Assembly (NCBI GenBank): GCA_964349045.1
Contig: CAYGFI010000054.1
Coordinates: 1-25,836, forward strand
DNA: 25,836 bases
Reading direction: 5' to 3'
From: JACJXF01 sp964349045
Lineage (GTDB): Bacteria > Bacteroidota > Bacteroidia > Bacteroidales > GCA-2748055
Part shown: in pieces, positions 1 through 9,900 of the stretch
Position numbering within the stretch: the stretch's first letter is position 1
Layout of the letters: each line of letters starts with the position of its first letter
Program-made: the position numbers and the translations under genes
Notes under the pieces: model-generated
The model's input: only the letters and a program-made list of their open reading frames with translations
Told to the model about the DNA's origin: nothing
Databases searched by the model: none

Positions 1-151
1 GATAATGATTCAGTTGAGAAATCGAGGGGAACGATAATTGTTTTCATGGGATTACGTTTTTGTTACAATAATCTGATGAGTACAAATTGAACCATCTTTC
101 TATAAAACCTTCTTTGCTTTCAATTTAATTTATAGAATTTAATTAACTACA

Positions 152-215
152 TAAATTTAGATAGATGTAAAGGTTATTTTGTTACAGAATTTAGATTAAG
201 AGTTACATCATTCAC
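152..215 (-). promoter_or_regulatory. Shared promoter motif, copy A (for a gene off the left edge)
   Basis: On the minus strand this holds a distal half-site (ATGTAAC, 202-208) and a proximal half-site (TGTAAC, 181-186) that start exactly 21 bp apart, then 21 nt, then TAAATTTA at 152-159, which matches the Bacteroidota -7 box TAnnTTTG at five of six fixed bases. It lies just past the stop of the prenyltransferase gene, so it should drive the next minus-strand gene beyond position 1, with a leader of at least about 145 nt. The rest of 1-222 shows no coding sequence that I can support. Confidence 0.7.
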
Positions 216-222
216 TTTTTAT

Positions 223-864
223 CTAACCACCTAAAGTGACATCCTGGGAGCTGTACCAGTTCAGTGCATTATAAAAATGACAGGGATTAAAATCCGGCCA
301 GTATTCATCCAGAACATAGAAATCAGAATAAATAGATTGAACCGGAAGGAAACCGCTTAGTCGTCTTCTGCCACCCCACCGGATAATCAGATCAATCCTC
401 GAAACTGCATAGGACCTGATGCTGCCAATGATATTTTTTTTAGTTGAATCAGCTGATTTAAGACTGTTTAAGTCCCATTCCCATCCATAATTCACTAAAA
501 AATTGACTTTTATCCCTCCATTGCCAAAGATCTGCCTCGTGGTATATTTATGTAATTCTTTTGGAAACATGGGTGATTCAAAATCGCCAATAACCAATAA
601 TTCAGCTTCTTCTTTCGATAAAATATTTACGGCATTTACGCAGGCTTTAGTGAAGGCTTCCCTTTGTTTTACAGGTCTTTTTGCATTATCTGTTGTAAAC
701 CCATAATATGTAACTTCCTTAATTCCAACTTCTTTACATAATTTAAAAAGCGCTAAACCGGGATCCAATCCATTTTCATACCCTTTTTCCTTTGTCATTT
801 TTTTGGCTTCCGCCCATCTTCTGTTACCATCAGGGATTATGCCAATATGATTCGGAGTTCTCAT
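223..864 (-). CDS. Divergent undecaprenyl diphosphate synthase-family cis-prenyltransferase
   Basis: A 213-residue protein of the UppS family, which elongates isoprenoid diphosphates with isopentenyl diphosphate to make lipid carriers for cell-wall glycans. The N-terminal signature HIGIIPDGNRRWA keeps the catalytic Asp (residue 12). YGFTTDNAKRP matches the usual YAFSTENWKRP block, and the C-terminal block around residues 158-189 keeps the Arg and RxS residues and WPDF. It differs from housekeeping UppS in having WGGRRR where TSGE-R is usual, and Asp181 in place of the metal-binding Glu, so it is probably a paralogue with another chain length or acceptor. The frame is open to 921, but the predicted promoter -7 box (897-904) lies inside that extension and the homology starts at the Met at 864, so I chose 864. 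The family is clear; the substrate is not. Confidence 0.85.
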   Translation of the reverse strand: MRTPNHIGIIPDGNRRWAEAKKMTKEKGYENGLDPGLALFKLCKEVGIKEVTYYGFTTDNAKRPVKQREAFTKACVNAVNILSKEEAELLVIGDFESPMFPKELHKYTTRQIFGNGGIKVNFLVNYGWEWDLNSLKSADSTKKNIIGSIRSYAVSRIDLIIRWGGRRRLSGFLPVQSIYSDFYVLDEYWPDFNPCHFYNALNWYSSQDVTLGG

Positions 865-896
865 AACTTTAACCTTAAGAATGCTTTTTGAACGAA

Positions 897-960
897 CCAA
901 GTTGAGCAACTTAAATCGCAAAAGTGTTACACAACTTTTGAAAAAAATTACATTATTTAC
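897..960 (-). promoter_or_regulatory. Shared promoter motif, copy B (prenyltransferase gene)
   Basis: Half-sites on the minus strand are TGTAAT (947-952) and TGTAAC (926-931), with starts 21 bp apart, followed after 21 nt by CAACTTGG (897-904) as a weak -7 box (four of six fixed bases). The predicted start point near 890 gives a leader of about 26 nt to the ATG at 864 and rules out the longer reading of that gene from 921. Confidence 0.7.
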
Positions 961-1014
961 GCATCTTTGACTTTTAACACTTATTAATTATTTTAAGAAG
1001 ACCAATTTGATGAA

Positions 1015-1395
1015 TCAGGTGCTCTGTATGAGATATACAATAAGAAAAAGACTTACAAAAAAAATGAATCCGGTAAGAATCGTTATAAGTATTGACGAAT
1101 GCTCATATTGTCCCTTATCCAAGTTCTTCTCTGTTTTCTTATAGCGTATGTATGAGAGAATTGCCGTAATTGTACCTATCGTTACTAAAACAATACCCAG
1201 AATTGCAGAATATCCTCTCTGTTGAATAATTACTTCCTTACCAAGAAGCAGGGAAATTTGTTTAACAAATAGTGAAAATTTAACTACTACAAAACCAAAA
1301 GCCATAATTCCTATGCTTGTGCGTATCCATGCAAGATATGTACGTTCGTTTGCCATATGATCACTTATAGCGCCTTTATTTTTATCTTCTTGCAT
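1015..1395 (-). CDS. DUF202 (YidH-like) inner-membrane protein
   Basis: A 126-residue membrane protein of the DUF202 family. The diagnostic block ANERTYLAWIRTSIGIMAFGF lies at residues 15-35, leading into the first membrane segment. Further hydrophobic segments follow at about 62-82 and 103-123, giving three membrane spans with a basic loop (RYKKTEK) between the last two. The biochemical role of the family is unknown. It starts 66 nt after the metallophosphatase gene with no promoter motif between them, so the two are probably co-transcribed from promoter copy C. Met14, just before the conserved block, is a possible alternative start. Confidence 0.85.
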   Translation of the reverse strand: MQEDKNKGAISDHMANERTYLAWIRTSIGIMAFGFVVVKFSLFVKQISLLLGKEVIIQQRGYSAILGIVLVTIGTITAILSYIRYKKTEKNLDKGQYEHSSILITILTGFIFFVSLFLIVYLIQST

Positions 1396-1461
1396 ACAAT
1401 ACTATATATTCAACTAAAATTCTAATCAAAAAAGTTTTGAGTTTAACAATGATTTCCTCAA

Positions 1462-2889
1462 TTACACCAAACAGAATGTATTGTGGAAAAATTCGTTCAA
1501 TTCAGGTTTTTGATCTAAAAACATGACCATTGCGTCAACTGCCTTTATGGATAAGTTTCGCCTGTTCTTACCCAAATTCTCCGGTACACCCTGAATTGTA
1601 ACAAAAGCTGTTTCGTATGATTTTTCTTTTATGAGAGGCTCATCACCGATAAATATTTGTTGAATTCGATGTCCTTTTGGATTTTCAATTCTCATTTTTA
1701 TATGTAAGCCCAAACAACGTTTGATATATCCACCCATTTGCTTCATAGGATTCTCAGCAAATGTACGTTCTAAATTTTCTTCAAGCATATCGATTATTTC
1801 CATGCCGGTAAGTTGTACAGTAGAAACCTCTGGATTCATTGGGATTATATTGAATAAATCCCATTTGGTTATCGGGCCAACAGGGATTGGTACTCCATAG
1901 CGCCAACCATTTGAGAATGCAATTTCTGAGTTATATATTGACTTTATGGCTGACAATAAAAGATTGTCCATCGTAGATTCCAGTGTATTATATCTATGCA
2001 ATATAACTGGCGTTTTTCCTGATATCTCCTTCTTTAAGCTTTGATACGGTTTCATTATGTCAATAACCATATTTTCAATCTCATTATCCGGTTTAATAGA
2101 TTCATCTATAGTAATAAGCTTATAGTTAAAGTCAATAATCTTCTTTCCCTGAATATTCAAATCAAGGTATCCTAAAAAAGAACCATGGCAACCGCATTGA
2201 ATAACAATCGCATTATTAGTAAATACAGCTTCATATAAACGATTATGCGTATGAGCGCTCAAACAAATATCTATACCATTTACATTCGAAAGCAATGCAA
2301 CATCTTGTGGAAATCCATTGTGTGAAAGAAGTATCACAAGGTTTGCACCTTGGTCTTTTACTTTTTGGATATATACAGGCAATTCTTTTGAACCATCTGT
2401 AATTTTAATCCCTTCGCTAAAATGCTTCGGCATTGTTTTATCAATGATATTAGAACAAATACCAATTATAGCTATTTTTAAATCTTCAACTTCTTTAAAT
2501 ATGAAGGGTGGGAAAAAAAGGCTGCCATCATCGTTATACACATTAATGCCTAGTATGGGATAGATTAATTGACTTGCAATATTTTTTAATTGTTTCGGGC
2601 CATAAGCAAAATCCCAATGGCATACCATTGCGTTAAAACCTAATTTATTCAGTATTGGGACAATAGCTTCCCCTTTTGACTGTATTAGAGGTAATGTACC
2701 ATGAAAAGTATCTCCTCCGTCAAACAATAAAGTGTGCGAACTTTTGTTTCTAATATCCTTTATTACGGAAGCGATGTGGGCAAAACCACCGGCTGTTTCA
2801 GTAATTTCTTTTCCCCCCTCGTAGAATAATTCAGGATGTGGTTCAAGGTAACCATGCACATCATTTAAGAAAGTTATAGATAATTGCAT
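1462..2889 (-). CDS. SoxB/5'-nucleotidase-type metallophosphatase, cytoplasmic
   Basis: A 475-residue two-domain binuclear metallophosphatase. The metal-binding blocks are LNDVHGY (residues 8-14), FDGGDTFHG (56-64), SHNG (189-192) and SAHTHN (211-216), in the order of the UshA/SoxB/YfkN family. The usual GNHEFD block is replaced by CHWDFAYG (90-97), which matches the GHWEF variant of SoxB thiosulfohydrolases rather than nucleotidases. The C-terminal half (about 285-470) corresponds to the 5'-nucleotidase C domain. I see no signal peptide, unlike secreted nucleotidases and periplasmic SoxB, and no other sox genes are nearby, so sulfur oxidation is doubtful. The substrate is unknown. It is driven by promoter copy C and probably co-transcribed with the DUF202 gene. 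Confidence 0.82.
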   Translation of the reverse strand: MQLSITFLNDVHGYLEPHPELFYEGGKEITETAGGFAHIASVIKDIRNKSSHTLLFDGGDTFHGTLPLIQSKGEAIVPILNKLGFNAMVCHWDFAYGPKQLKNIASQLIYPILGINVYNDDGSLFFPPFIFKEVEDLKIAIIGICSNIIDKTMPKHFSEGIKITDGSKELPVYIQKVKDQGANLVILLSHNGFPQDVALLSNVNGIDICLSAHTHNRLYEAVFTNNAIVIQCGCHGSFLGYLDLNIQGKKIIDFNYKLITIDESIKPDNEIENMVIDIMKPYQSLKKEISGKTPVILHRYNTLESTMDNLLLSAIKSIYNSEIAFSNGWRYGVPIPVGPITKWDLFNIIPMNPEVSTVQLTGMEIIDMLEENLERTFAENPMKQMGGYIKRCLGLHIKMRIENPKGHRIQQIFIGDEPLIKEKSYETAFVTIQGVPENLGKNRRNLSIKAVDAMVMFLDQKPELNEFFHNTFCLV

Positions 2890-2949
2890 TTGGATTGATT
2901 AATTCATGTATTAGAATTATCCGGATTGAGAATATTACTTTTTTACAGT

Positions 2950-3013
2950 TGAATTTGAGTCACTCTGACCAGAAAAGTGTTAGAGAATTTTTGAAAAGAG
3001 TTATATCATTAAC
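2950..3013 (-). promoter_or_regulatory. Shared promoter motif, copy C (metallophosphatase-DUF202)
   Basis: This is the weakest copy: half-sites ATATAAC (3000-3006) and TCTAAC (2979-2984) keep the exact 21-bp period and the A/T-rich centre, and 21 nt further the box reads CAAATTCA (2950-2957), only a partial -7 match. It lies 61 nt upstream of the metallophosphatase start at 2889, in the gap after the cytochrome gene. Confidence 0.55.
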
Positions 3014-3020
3014 CTATTTT

Positions 3021-4394
3021 CTATAATATGCGCATAAAGGCGACCAAATCTGCCTTTTCGTGTGTTGTCAGATGCAATTCCAGAACAAGGTTGAAGTATT
3101 CCACTACATCTTCCAGCGTAAAGCACCTTCCATCGTGCATATATGGAGGTGAGTCTTTGATGCCTCGTAAAGGAAAGGTTTTAATCATGCCATCATGCGC
3201 CATCATCATGCCATTAACCATTTCCTGTTTATAAAAACGTTCCGCCTTTAAATTGTGCATGTTATTATCGGAATAGTAAGGGGCTGGGTGACATGAAGCG
3301 CACCGGCCTTTACCGTTGAAAATTGCTTCTCCCTGCACTTCGGACTGTGATGCTTTGGTTTTATCCAATCCGCCATATATATTAAGTTTGGGAGCCGGCG
3401 GAAAATCGAGAATTGCCATGAATTCAGCCATAAAATGAACCTGGGAGCCACGTTCGAGGACGTTTACTCCTTTTTTAGCTGCCATGCATTGATCCCCGTC
3501 AAAATAAGCTGCCCTTTGTTCGAATTCGGTGAAATCTTCAACCGTTTTAAGTCCTCGTTGCGAACCGAAGAGCCGTTGAACATTTACCCCACGCAATGTA
3601 GGTGTTTCGATCCTGTGTCTGAACTCCTGCGGTCGAATGTCTCCGACAAGATGGTTGGCCCCGTTGGTGTGTCCGTTGGCATGACAATCAAAACAGGAAA
3701 CGCCAAGGCTGGGTCGGTCGGTTCGCCGGTCTTCAGTAGCATTAAACTGTTGTTGTGGAAACTGGGTTACCAGTAAACGCAGTCCTTCGAGTTGTTTGGG
3801 ATTTAAAATACCATTGAATATTTCGTAGTAATTATCGATGGTAATTAATTGTCCTTTAGAAACATCACCCAGATCGGGGCGTGTCGTTAAATAAATAGGG
3901 GGAGCCGGATCCGGGAGAATATGCTCCGGAAGATCAAAATCAAGATCGAAGCGAATAAGTCGTGGCAGCAAATCCGTAATCATGGGAGGGAAAAGCATAC
4001 CGCCCTCTGCATGATCGGCAAATGGCAGAGGTTTGTATGGGAACGTGCCCTCCATTTTAATTTGCTCAGGAGTTAACTTATCCAAATCCGACCAACTGGT
4101 ACCCTGAAGCTTTACAGTTGGACCCAGTGGTATGGGTTTCCCTCCTGACATAACAACATCCGGAGATGTTTTTTTCGAGAGGTCGTACCAGGCATTTAGC
4201 ATAGTCGAATGTTCTTTTGCACGCTCCTCTTTTACCTTCATCCTGCCGGCTTTAATTTGTTCAAAACATACATCCTGGTTGATAGGCCCATAGGATGAAA
4301 CGATTTTTGCTTGTTGAGCGAAAGTGACATCGAAGTTTATTATTACAATCAACGAAATGCAGAAACAAATTAATTTTTTCATTTGCGGGTTCAT
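3021..4394 (-). CDS. Di-haem cytochrome c peroxidase/MauG-like protein, exported
   Basis: A 457-residue protein with a signal peptide at about 1-27 (cleavage probably after FAQ) and two CxxCH haem-attachment motifs: CFDCH at 234-238 and CASCH at 365-369. The C-terminal block SPPYMHDGRCFTLEDVVEYFN (415-435) is typical of the cytochrome c peroxidase/MauG superfamily. Family members use two c-type haems in the periplasm to reduce hydrogen peroxide or to oxidise a protein partner. An insertion-rich N-terminal 200 residues precedes the first haem site, longer than in classical CcpA. An AGAAGGA ribosome binding site just upstream supports the ATG at 4394. It is monocistronic, driven by promoter copy D. 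Peroxidase is the likeliest role, but I cannot tell it from a MauG-like modifying enzyme. Confidence 0.85.
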   Translation of the reverse strand: MNPQMKKLICFCISLIVIINFDVTFAQQAKIVSSYGPINQDVCFEQIKAGRMKVKEERAKEHSTMLNAWYDLSKKTSPDVVMSGGKPIPLGPTVKLQGTSWSDLDKLTPEQIKMEGTFPYKPLPFADHAEGGMLFPPMITDLLPRLIRFDLDFDLPEHILPDPAPPIYLTTRPDLGDVSKGQLITIDNYYEIFNGILNPKQLEGLRLLVTQFPQQQFNATEDRRTDRPSLGVSCFDCHANGHTNGANHLVGDIRPQEFRHRIETPTLRGVNVQRLFGSQRGLKTVEDFTEFEQRAAYFDGDQCMAAKKGVNVLERGSQVHFMAEFMAILDFPPAPKLNIYGGLDKTKASQSEVQGEAIFNGKGRCASCHPAPYYSDNNMHNLKAERFYKQEMVNGMMMAHDGMIKTFPLRGIKDSPPYMHDGRCFTLEDVVEYFNLVLELHLTTHEKADLVAFMRIL

Positions 4395-4548
4395 TTTAAA
4401 ATCCTTCTCTTTAAAAATAATGACTTTATCATAAGTGATTTAAAACAAGAGCAGTAATTCATAAAATTTAGACTGATTATACATTACTGTGTTATGAGTA
4501 TTATCCAAAGCATATGAGTTTATTGATTTTATCAATTCATTGACAAGA

Positions 4549-4612
4549 ACAAGTTAAGAACCTGTAAACGTATAGGTGTTACATAATTTTTGAAAAAAAT
4601 TACATTATTCGC
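4549..4612 (-). promoter_or_regulatory. Shared promoter motif, copy D (cytochrome peroxidase gene)
   Basis: Half-sites TGTAAT (4599-4604) and TGTAAC (4578-4583) start 21 bp apart on the minus strand, followed after 21 nt by TAACTTGT (4549-4556), a four-of-six -7 match. The region between the half-sites is nearly identical to copy B. The leader to the ATG at 4394 would be about 148 nt. Confidence 0.68.
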
Positions 4613-4646
4613 ACAACTTTTGTGAGCGCTGAAAACTTTAAATCCA

Positions 4647-6950
4647 TTAAAAAGGATAACCAATAGCAATATTCAACACCAGGTTCTCTCTTCTCCATGT
4701 AACATCTTCAAAGTTTATCTGATTGATTACCCATTTGTTAGTCTCTTCCAACCAGGGCTTTCTTAAGGGTATGGCAAGATCGAATCGTAAAATGAAAAAA
4801 GAGGCATCAAATCTGATTCCTGCCCCTGCGCCTACTGCAACCTCATTCATGAATCCTGATAACATAAACGGACTTCCGGTATTGGAGGGATTTGTTCTTT
4901 GCAACCACACATTTCCTGCATCAGCAAAAAATGCTCCTTTAAAAAAGCGATAAATAGTAAAGCGATATTCTCCATTGATTTCAAGTTTTATATCTCCTCC
5001 TAACCGAAGAAATCTCAGACTATCGCTATCCTGGTAATAGGAACCCGGTCCAACAGAATTAATTTGAAAAGCACGTAAACTGTTAGGCCCCCCACTGAAA
5101 AACTGCCTGGTATAAGGCAAAACAGAAGAATTCAGGAACGCTCTGGCAGCGCCTGCAAAAAAACGCATCGCCAGTTTATTCTTCGCATTTAAATTATAAT
5201 ACTCCCGGACATCAATACTTAATTTTGCGTATTGAGAATATATAGAACCTGCAACTTTGGAAGGATCATCCGATGATGGTTTTTCCCCGCCTATAGTTTT
5301 TGCCATTGAAAATAAATTTCCCGCAGTCTCTGCAGTTAAATTCAGATAGAATTGTATTTTTTTCACCGGTACTAATTGTTCATTATAGGTAGCGGAATAA
5401 TTAGCGCCCGCAATAAATTGTTCTTCGTAACTTTTCTTAAGATAAGAGTTGGAATTCAGCAAGTTTGTGAATGTGGGGGATTGGTTTCCAAGTGAAGTAT
5501 AGCTTACATTTACCGGATTGAATTCATGCTCTTTTTTGATATTTTCTTTCCACCTGTAACCATATATGAATTGAAGAGTGCGCATATCAAAATAGTCAAC
5601 TCTTTTCAGGTAGTTATATGAGAGCGATATCCGTGTTTTTGGAATATAAATACTGTTTGATGTCTTCATTTTTAAGGGAGTAATAAACCGGGGGATAATC
5701 ACCTCAACCTGTGGATTCAGGGAGTAGGAATACAAATTCTTCATTGCCCCGTTCAATTGCGTTTCAAACGATCCTGCCATATTCAGATTTAACAATTCAG
5801 CCCCTTTAAAAGTGTTCCTGTTCAGAAGACTAAGATTTGCCCGGGGTCCCATAAAATTATTTGACTTGGAAACCAGCTCCATTTCCGCCCGGAAGGTTCT
5901 TTTCGACATGGCTGTCATTAAAATGTTCACATCTAAATATCCCGAAGCAGTTGTGTCGCTTTCGGAAAACTTCACCTGGACAAATTTGAAAGTTCCCATC
6001 GACATCAACCGGTTAAGGGTGATGTTATGATTTTGCCTGGAATAGTTCTCATTTTTCTTCAGATAAACTGATCTCAGAATTACATTTGGCCTGATGTTCA
6101 TCTCTGAAGCCTTCCCACGAAAAACATTTTCACGGTATCTTAAAGTGTCTTTTTCCCCGTCCGGAACTTCCTTATTTAATGAATAATTCTGATCAATAAA
6201 CACATCGTTGACGCGATAAACTGTTAAGGCATTTTCCGGAATGCTGTCTTTTAAAGTTAGTTTGAATGATATGGTATGATCTGAATCTGAAGTATCGGCG
6301 GTAAAAAGTAAGTAGTCCGGATTAAAATAGAAGTATCCCTTGTTCTTTAATAATGCATCAATTCGTATCCTCTCATTTTTTAAAATATCGAGATTATAAT
6401 CATCCCCGGTTTTGATGAGCGATTTATGTTTCACAGTAAGAATTCTCTGACTTAGACTATCATCTGAAATGGCATAATCCAGGTCTTTTACCGTATAGGG
6501 CTTATGAATGTGACTCGTGTAAATAACTTTAGCGGTATGTTTCCTTTCCACCGTCCGTGATTCGGAATAACTTTTAAAAATTCCGATATTGAACAGCTTC
6601 GCATCAATAACCGCAGTTGTAATCCCCGGCTTAACATTACTGATCAATACTGGCGCCTCTCCTTTATTTTTAAGCCACTTTCCACGTTTGGTTTTTGGAT
6701 CTTCACCTGCTGCCATGTATAACCATAATTTCGGGCGCATACCGAGAAAGCTTTTATTCGGAGCCGGTCGCAAAGCAGTTTTGGCAGTGGATTTAATATA
6801 TCGCCTGTTAATTTTATCCTGTGTTTCAAGGTTTATTTCCGCACCGGTATAAAGCTTTTCACCAACGGGCAGATGCTTTGTCCCGCTGCATGCTGCCATA
6901 AACAAGCAAAACCCTAATAAGAGAATCTTATTTATTATTGATGGTATCAT
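4647..6950 (-). CDS. tamL: TamA-like outer-membrane lipoprotein of the Omp85 superfamily (TamL-type)
   Basis: A 767-residue Omp85-family protein with a lipoprotein signal: hydrophobic segment then LFMAAC, acylated Cys at 21. The N-terminal half fits periplasmic POTRA-type domains (about 60-330) and the C-terminal half a beta-barrel. Barrel hallmarks are FFSGGPNSLRAF near residue 620 and the terminal D15 signature, with RFDLAIPLRKP about 40 residues from a C-terminal Phe. The lipidated TamA variant is known from Bacteroidota as TamL; it works with TamB in outer-membrane protein or lipid insertion. The start overlaps the end of tamB by 23 bp, so translation is probably coupled. The gene order (tamB first) is the reverse of proteobacterial tamA-tamB. 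Confidence 0.9.
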   Translation of the reverse strand: MIPSIINKILLLGFCLFMAACSGTKHLPVGEKLYTGAEINLETQDKINRRYIKSTAKTALRPAPNKSFLGMRPKLWLYMAAGEDPKTKRGKWLKNKGEAPVLISNVKPGITTAVIDAKLFNIGIFKSYSESRTVERKHTAKVIYTSHIHKPYTVKDLDYAISDDSLSQRILTVKHKSLIKTGDDYNLDILKNERIRIDALLKNKGYFYFNPDYLLFTADTSDSDHTISFKLTLKDSIPENALTVYRVNDVFIDQNYSLNKEVPDGEKDTLRYRENVFRGKASEMNIRPNVILRSVYLKKNENYSRQNHNITLNRLMSMGTFKFVQVKFSESDTTASGYLDVNILMTAMSKRTFRAEMELVSKSNNFMGPRANLSLLNRNTFKGAELLNLNMAGSFETQLNGAMKNLYSYSLNPQVEVIIPRFITPLKMKTSNSIYIPKTRISLSYNYLKRVDYFDMRTLQFIYGYRWKENIKKEHEFNPVNVSYTSLGNQSPTFTNLLNSNSYLKKSYEEQFIAGANYSATYNEQLVPVKKIQFYLNLTAETAGNLFSMAKTIGGEKPSSDDPSKVAGSIYSQYAKLSIDVREYYNLNAKNKLAMRFFAGAARAFLNSSVLPYTRQFFSGGPNSLRAFQINSVGPGSYYQDSDSLRFLRLGGDIKLEINGEYRFTIYRFFKGAFFADAGNVWLQRTNPSNTGSPFMLSGFMNEVAVGAGAGIRFDASFFILRFDLAIPLRKPWLEETNKWVINQINFEDVTWRRENLVLNIAIGYPF

Positions 6951-9900
6951 TGTTCTGTTCCATTATCAACGCATCATTTTTCTTTTTTGGGGCCTTTAAT
7001 ATATCTTTCCATTCATTGAAATCTCTTACATATACAAATCCTGCACCTGTTTCAACCAGCTGACCCTCAATTGCGCCTGCATACTGATTCACTCTGAACG
7101 CTTTCATCCGGTAACGTCCATCTTCTGTCAATTTATATTCTACAGTAACATCTCCGGTAATTTCACTGGCCGAATTTTGCTTTGCCTTTTCACCTTCAAC
7201 ATCTACAGTACCTCCCACCTGGACGGATAATCGCTCATTAAAAAGCTGCTTTTTCATTCCAACTTCCACCTGGGTTCTGCCTTTCGCTTCCCCGGTTTGA
7301 AATTCGTTGTATGATTGAACATTAAAATTTAATTCCGTCCCCGGCACAAGATTTGAACTCAACCTGTTTAGCTGCGATGATAAAAAATTACTGACTGTTG
7401 TACGGACTATTGTAGAAGCTCCGCCCGATTCAGTTTGCAAGGGATTTTCCTGAACGAACCTGCCCAATACCAGTAATGCAAAAACCTGCTTATTTAAGGC
7501 TGATTCATCTTCATTTAACATATTCAGTTTTTGATTTACGGTTCCACCCAAAATTCCTTTATCCTCAGGGGGTAGTTGTATCCCGAAGCTAATTACCGGA
7601 TGCAAAATTTCTCCGCGTAATTTCAGGTTAACCCAAAAAGGATATCGCTGCATATAACCGTCTTTTTCCACTTCGGTCAGACCCGGCATATGAACTGCTA
7701 CCAGGTCGAAAGGTGAGGCACGGACCGTATATTTTGCATTTATTGATATTTCAGCATCCAATGGATCGCCACTCCAGATTATCGTGCTTCCGGGAATAAT
7801 ATCAAATTTTCTTTTTATAACTGATTCCAGCGAGACGATATAGCTGCCTTCATCCAGATTATAGGCGCCGGTAAGACTCATTTTTCCACTTCTGTCCATT
7901 GCAAAACTTAATGCTGCCTCTCCTCTTACCACCAAAGAATCAGAAGAGGAAGGATCCATTAACAAGCGTAGTGTAGCTTCCCTGTCGATTTCAATAATAG
8001 CGGAGATGTCAAACCCTGAAAACCTTGATTTCTGTGCTATTTTTTTATCCGTTCTGTATAATATCGAATTAAGTCTTACCGAATCTACAAATTCTATAAC
8101 ATCTTCTCCTTTGTCGGTGGTGAGCTTATCTTCGGGAACGGCAAAAGTAAAGTTTGAACCTTTTTTCATCAATAATGTCCCATTTAAAACAGGAAGAGTA
8201 ATCGGGCCTTTTATATCAATTTTACTGTCAAAAACCATCCGGCCATAAAAATTATCATTGTCCCTGAAAGTTGTATTAAATAACAGGAAATCCTTCGTTC
8301 TGAGACTTAAGTCAAAAATGAAATCTTTAAACTGCGTCATTTGAACAGAGCCATCAATGATCGCGTTGTGCCGGTCGGGATCTGTCAAGGTAAACGAGTT
8401 AAAATAAACCCCTTCTTTTTTAATCTGAATTGTTTCGTCTTTTATTTCAAGACGGTTATTCAGGAAAGCAGGTTTAACAAATACATCATTAAATACCAAT
8501 TCGCCGGTTATTTCCGGTGCATCAGTTGTCCCCCGGATTAATAAATTTCCGGAAAGTGTTCCGGATGTTTCAGAAAGCTGCCCCATAGAAAATGCTTCAA
8601 AAGTTTTCATAGACAGGGATTGAACCTCAGTTATTATATTTACCGAATTATCCCCTCCCCCCGGAACATAATAACCCTTAGCCGCTAGATTATTATCCGG
8701 TCCGGAAAGGTTCAGATCAATATCAAATTTACCTGCTGTCGGGTTGTCAGCTTTAACTGTTAAATTTCCAACAGGAATATCACGTATTAAAAGACCACTT
8801 ATTTTTATATCTGCAATAATCCCATAGTTGTCATTCACTCTTTTAAGCAATACATTTCCATCAATCGTTCCCTTAACAAGGCCGGTGTCTTTTTCTATTA
8901 TTCGGGAAACTTCATCCAGTTTGAAATTCCTGATCTCAATATTGAGATCATCATTGAACTGATCGTGTACTGAGGCAATATTTATATGACTTACCGTATT
9001 GTTAATAAAAAAGTGGTGGATCAAAAATCCCTCTTTACCCAATTCAATAAAATTATCCGCCGCAATATCCCAGGGGCTGTTTACCAGGTAGAAATCCTTC
9101 GGATCAACAGCAAGTTTATAATTAGCTTGTTCCCTGGTAATTACTGAATGGATTATAAAATTTTTGTTTTTGTTGTCTCCAACTGAAGAAAGGTTAGCCA
9201 GTATTTTTTGATCTGCAATAGTTCCATCAAGCAGGAAGTTTTCCAGTTTGATTTGTGAACTGGAAATGCTTCGGCTGGATACTTTATAGTTCAAAGCAGA
9301 TGGACCCGAATTCACATCCAAAACAAAGTCATGGATTTCAGTGGTTCCATAGACTATATTTTTCATACTTACCTTTAATTTCAGGTCGTTTTTCTCACTA
9401 TCAAAACTCGCCTGAATGATCCCCGGCTCGAATTCCTTTAACCGGGGCAACAGTACCTGCGAAAGAATGGGATGATTGTGAAGCTGAATAAGAAGGGTAA
9501 AATTCGCCGGTTCTATTTGTGTTTTTACAGGAATCCCTTCTGAGAATGGAAAGTAGTGACTTAAAAAGTTTTTAAGTTCAACCGAAAGGCCTGCAGGACC
9601 AATGTTTCCTGAATAGTTTAAATCAATAAGGGCGGAGCTGAAATTAAAATCACTTTTGAGCGGTGTATTTACCGATGCAAATAGCAGGGAATCGAGAATA
9701 AATCTTTTCTCTCCTTTAACAAGTACCAGGTTCGAAATTCCGGCATTTCCATTTATGCTATTAACCTCCCCTCCTTTTACATCCGCTTCGGCAATGAAAC
9801 TGATACGAATATCCTCCCTGGTGAAATTGAGTTTTTGAAGGTCGGCTCCCTCCAGATTGAGTCGAAATGAATACAGTTCCTGATTGGGATTTACATTTAC

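Noticed and set aside
1..222. Coding sequence at the left edge
   Set aside because: Stops in all frames and AT-rich sequence; only the promoter motif is supported.
4610..4626. CACAA/TTGTG hairpin before the tamL-like stop
   Set aside because: The stem is only 5 bp with no T-run, and it overlaps the flank of promoter copy D.
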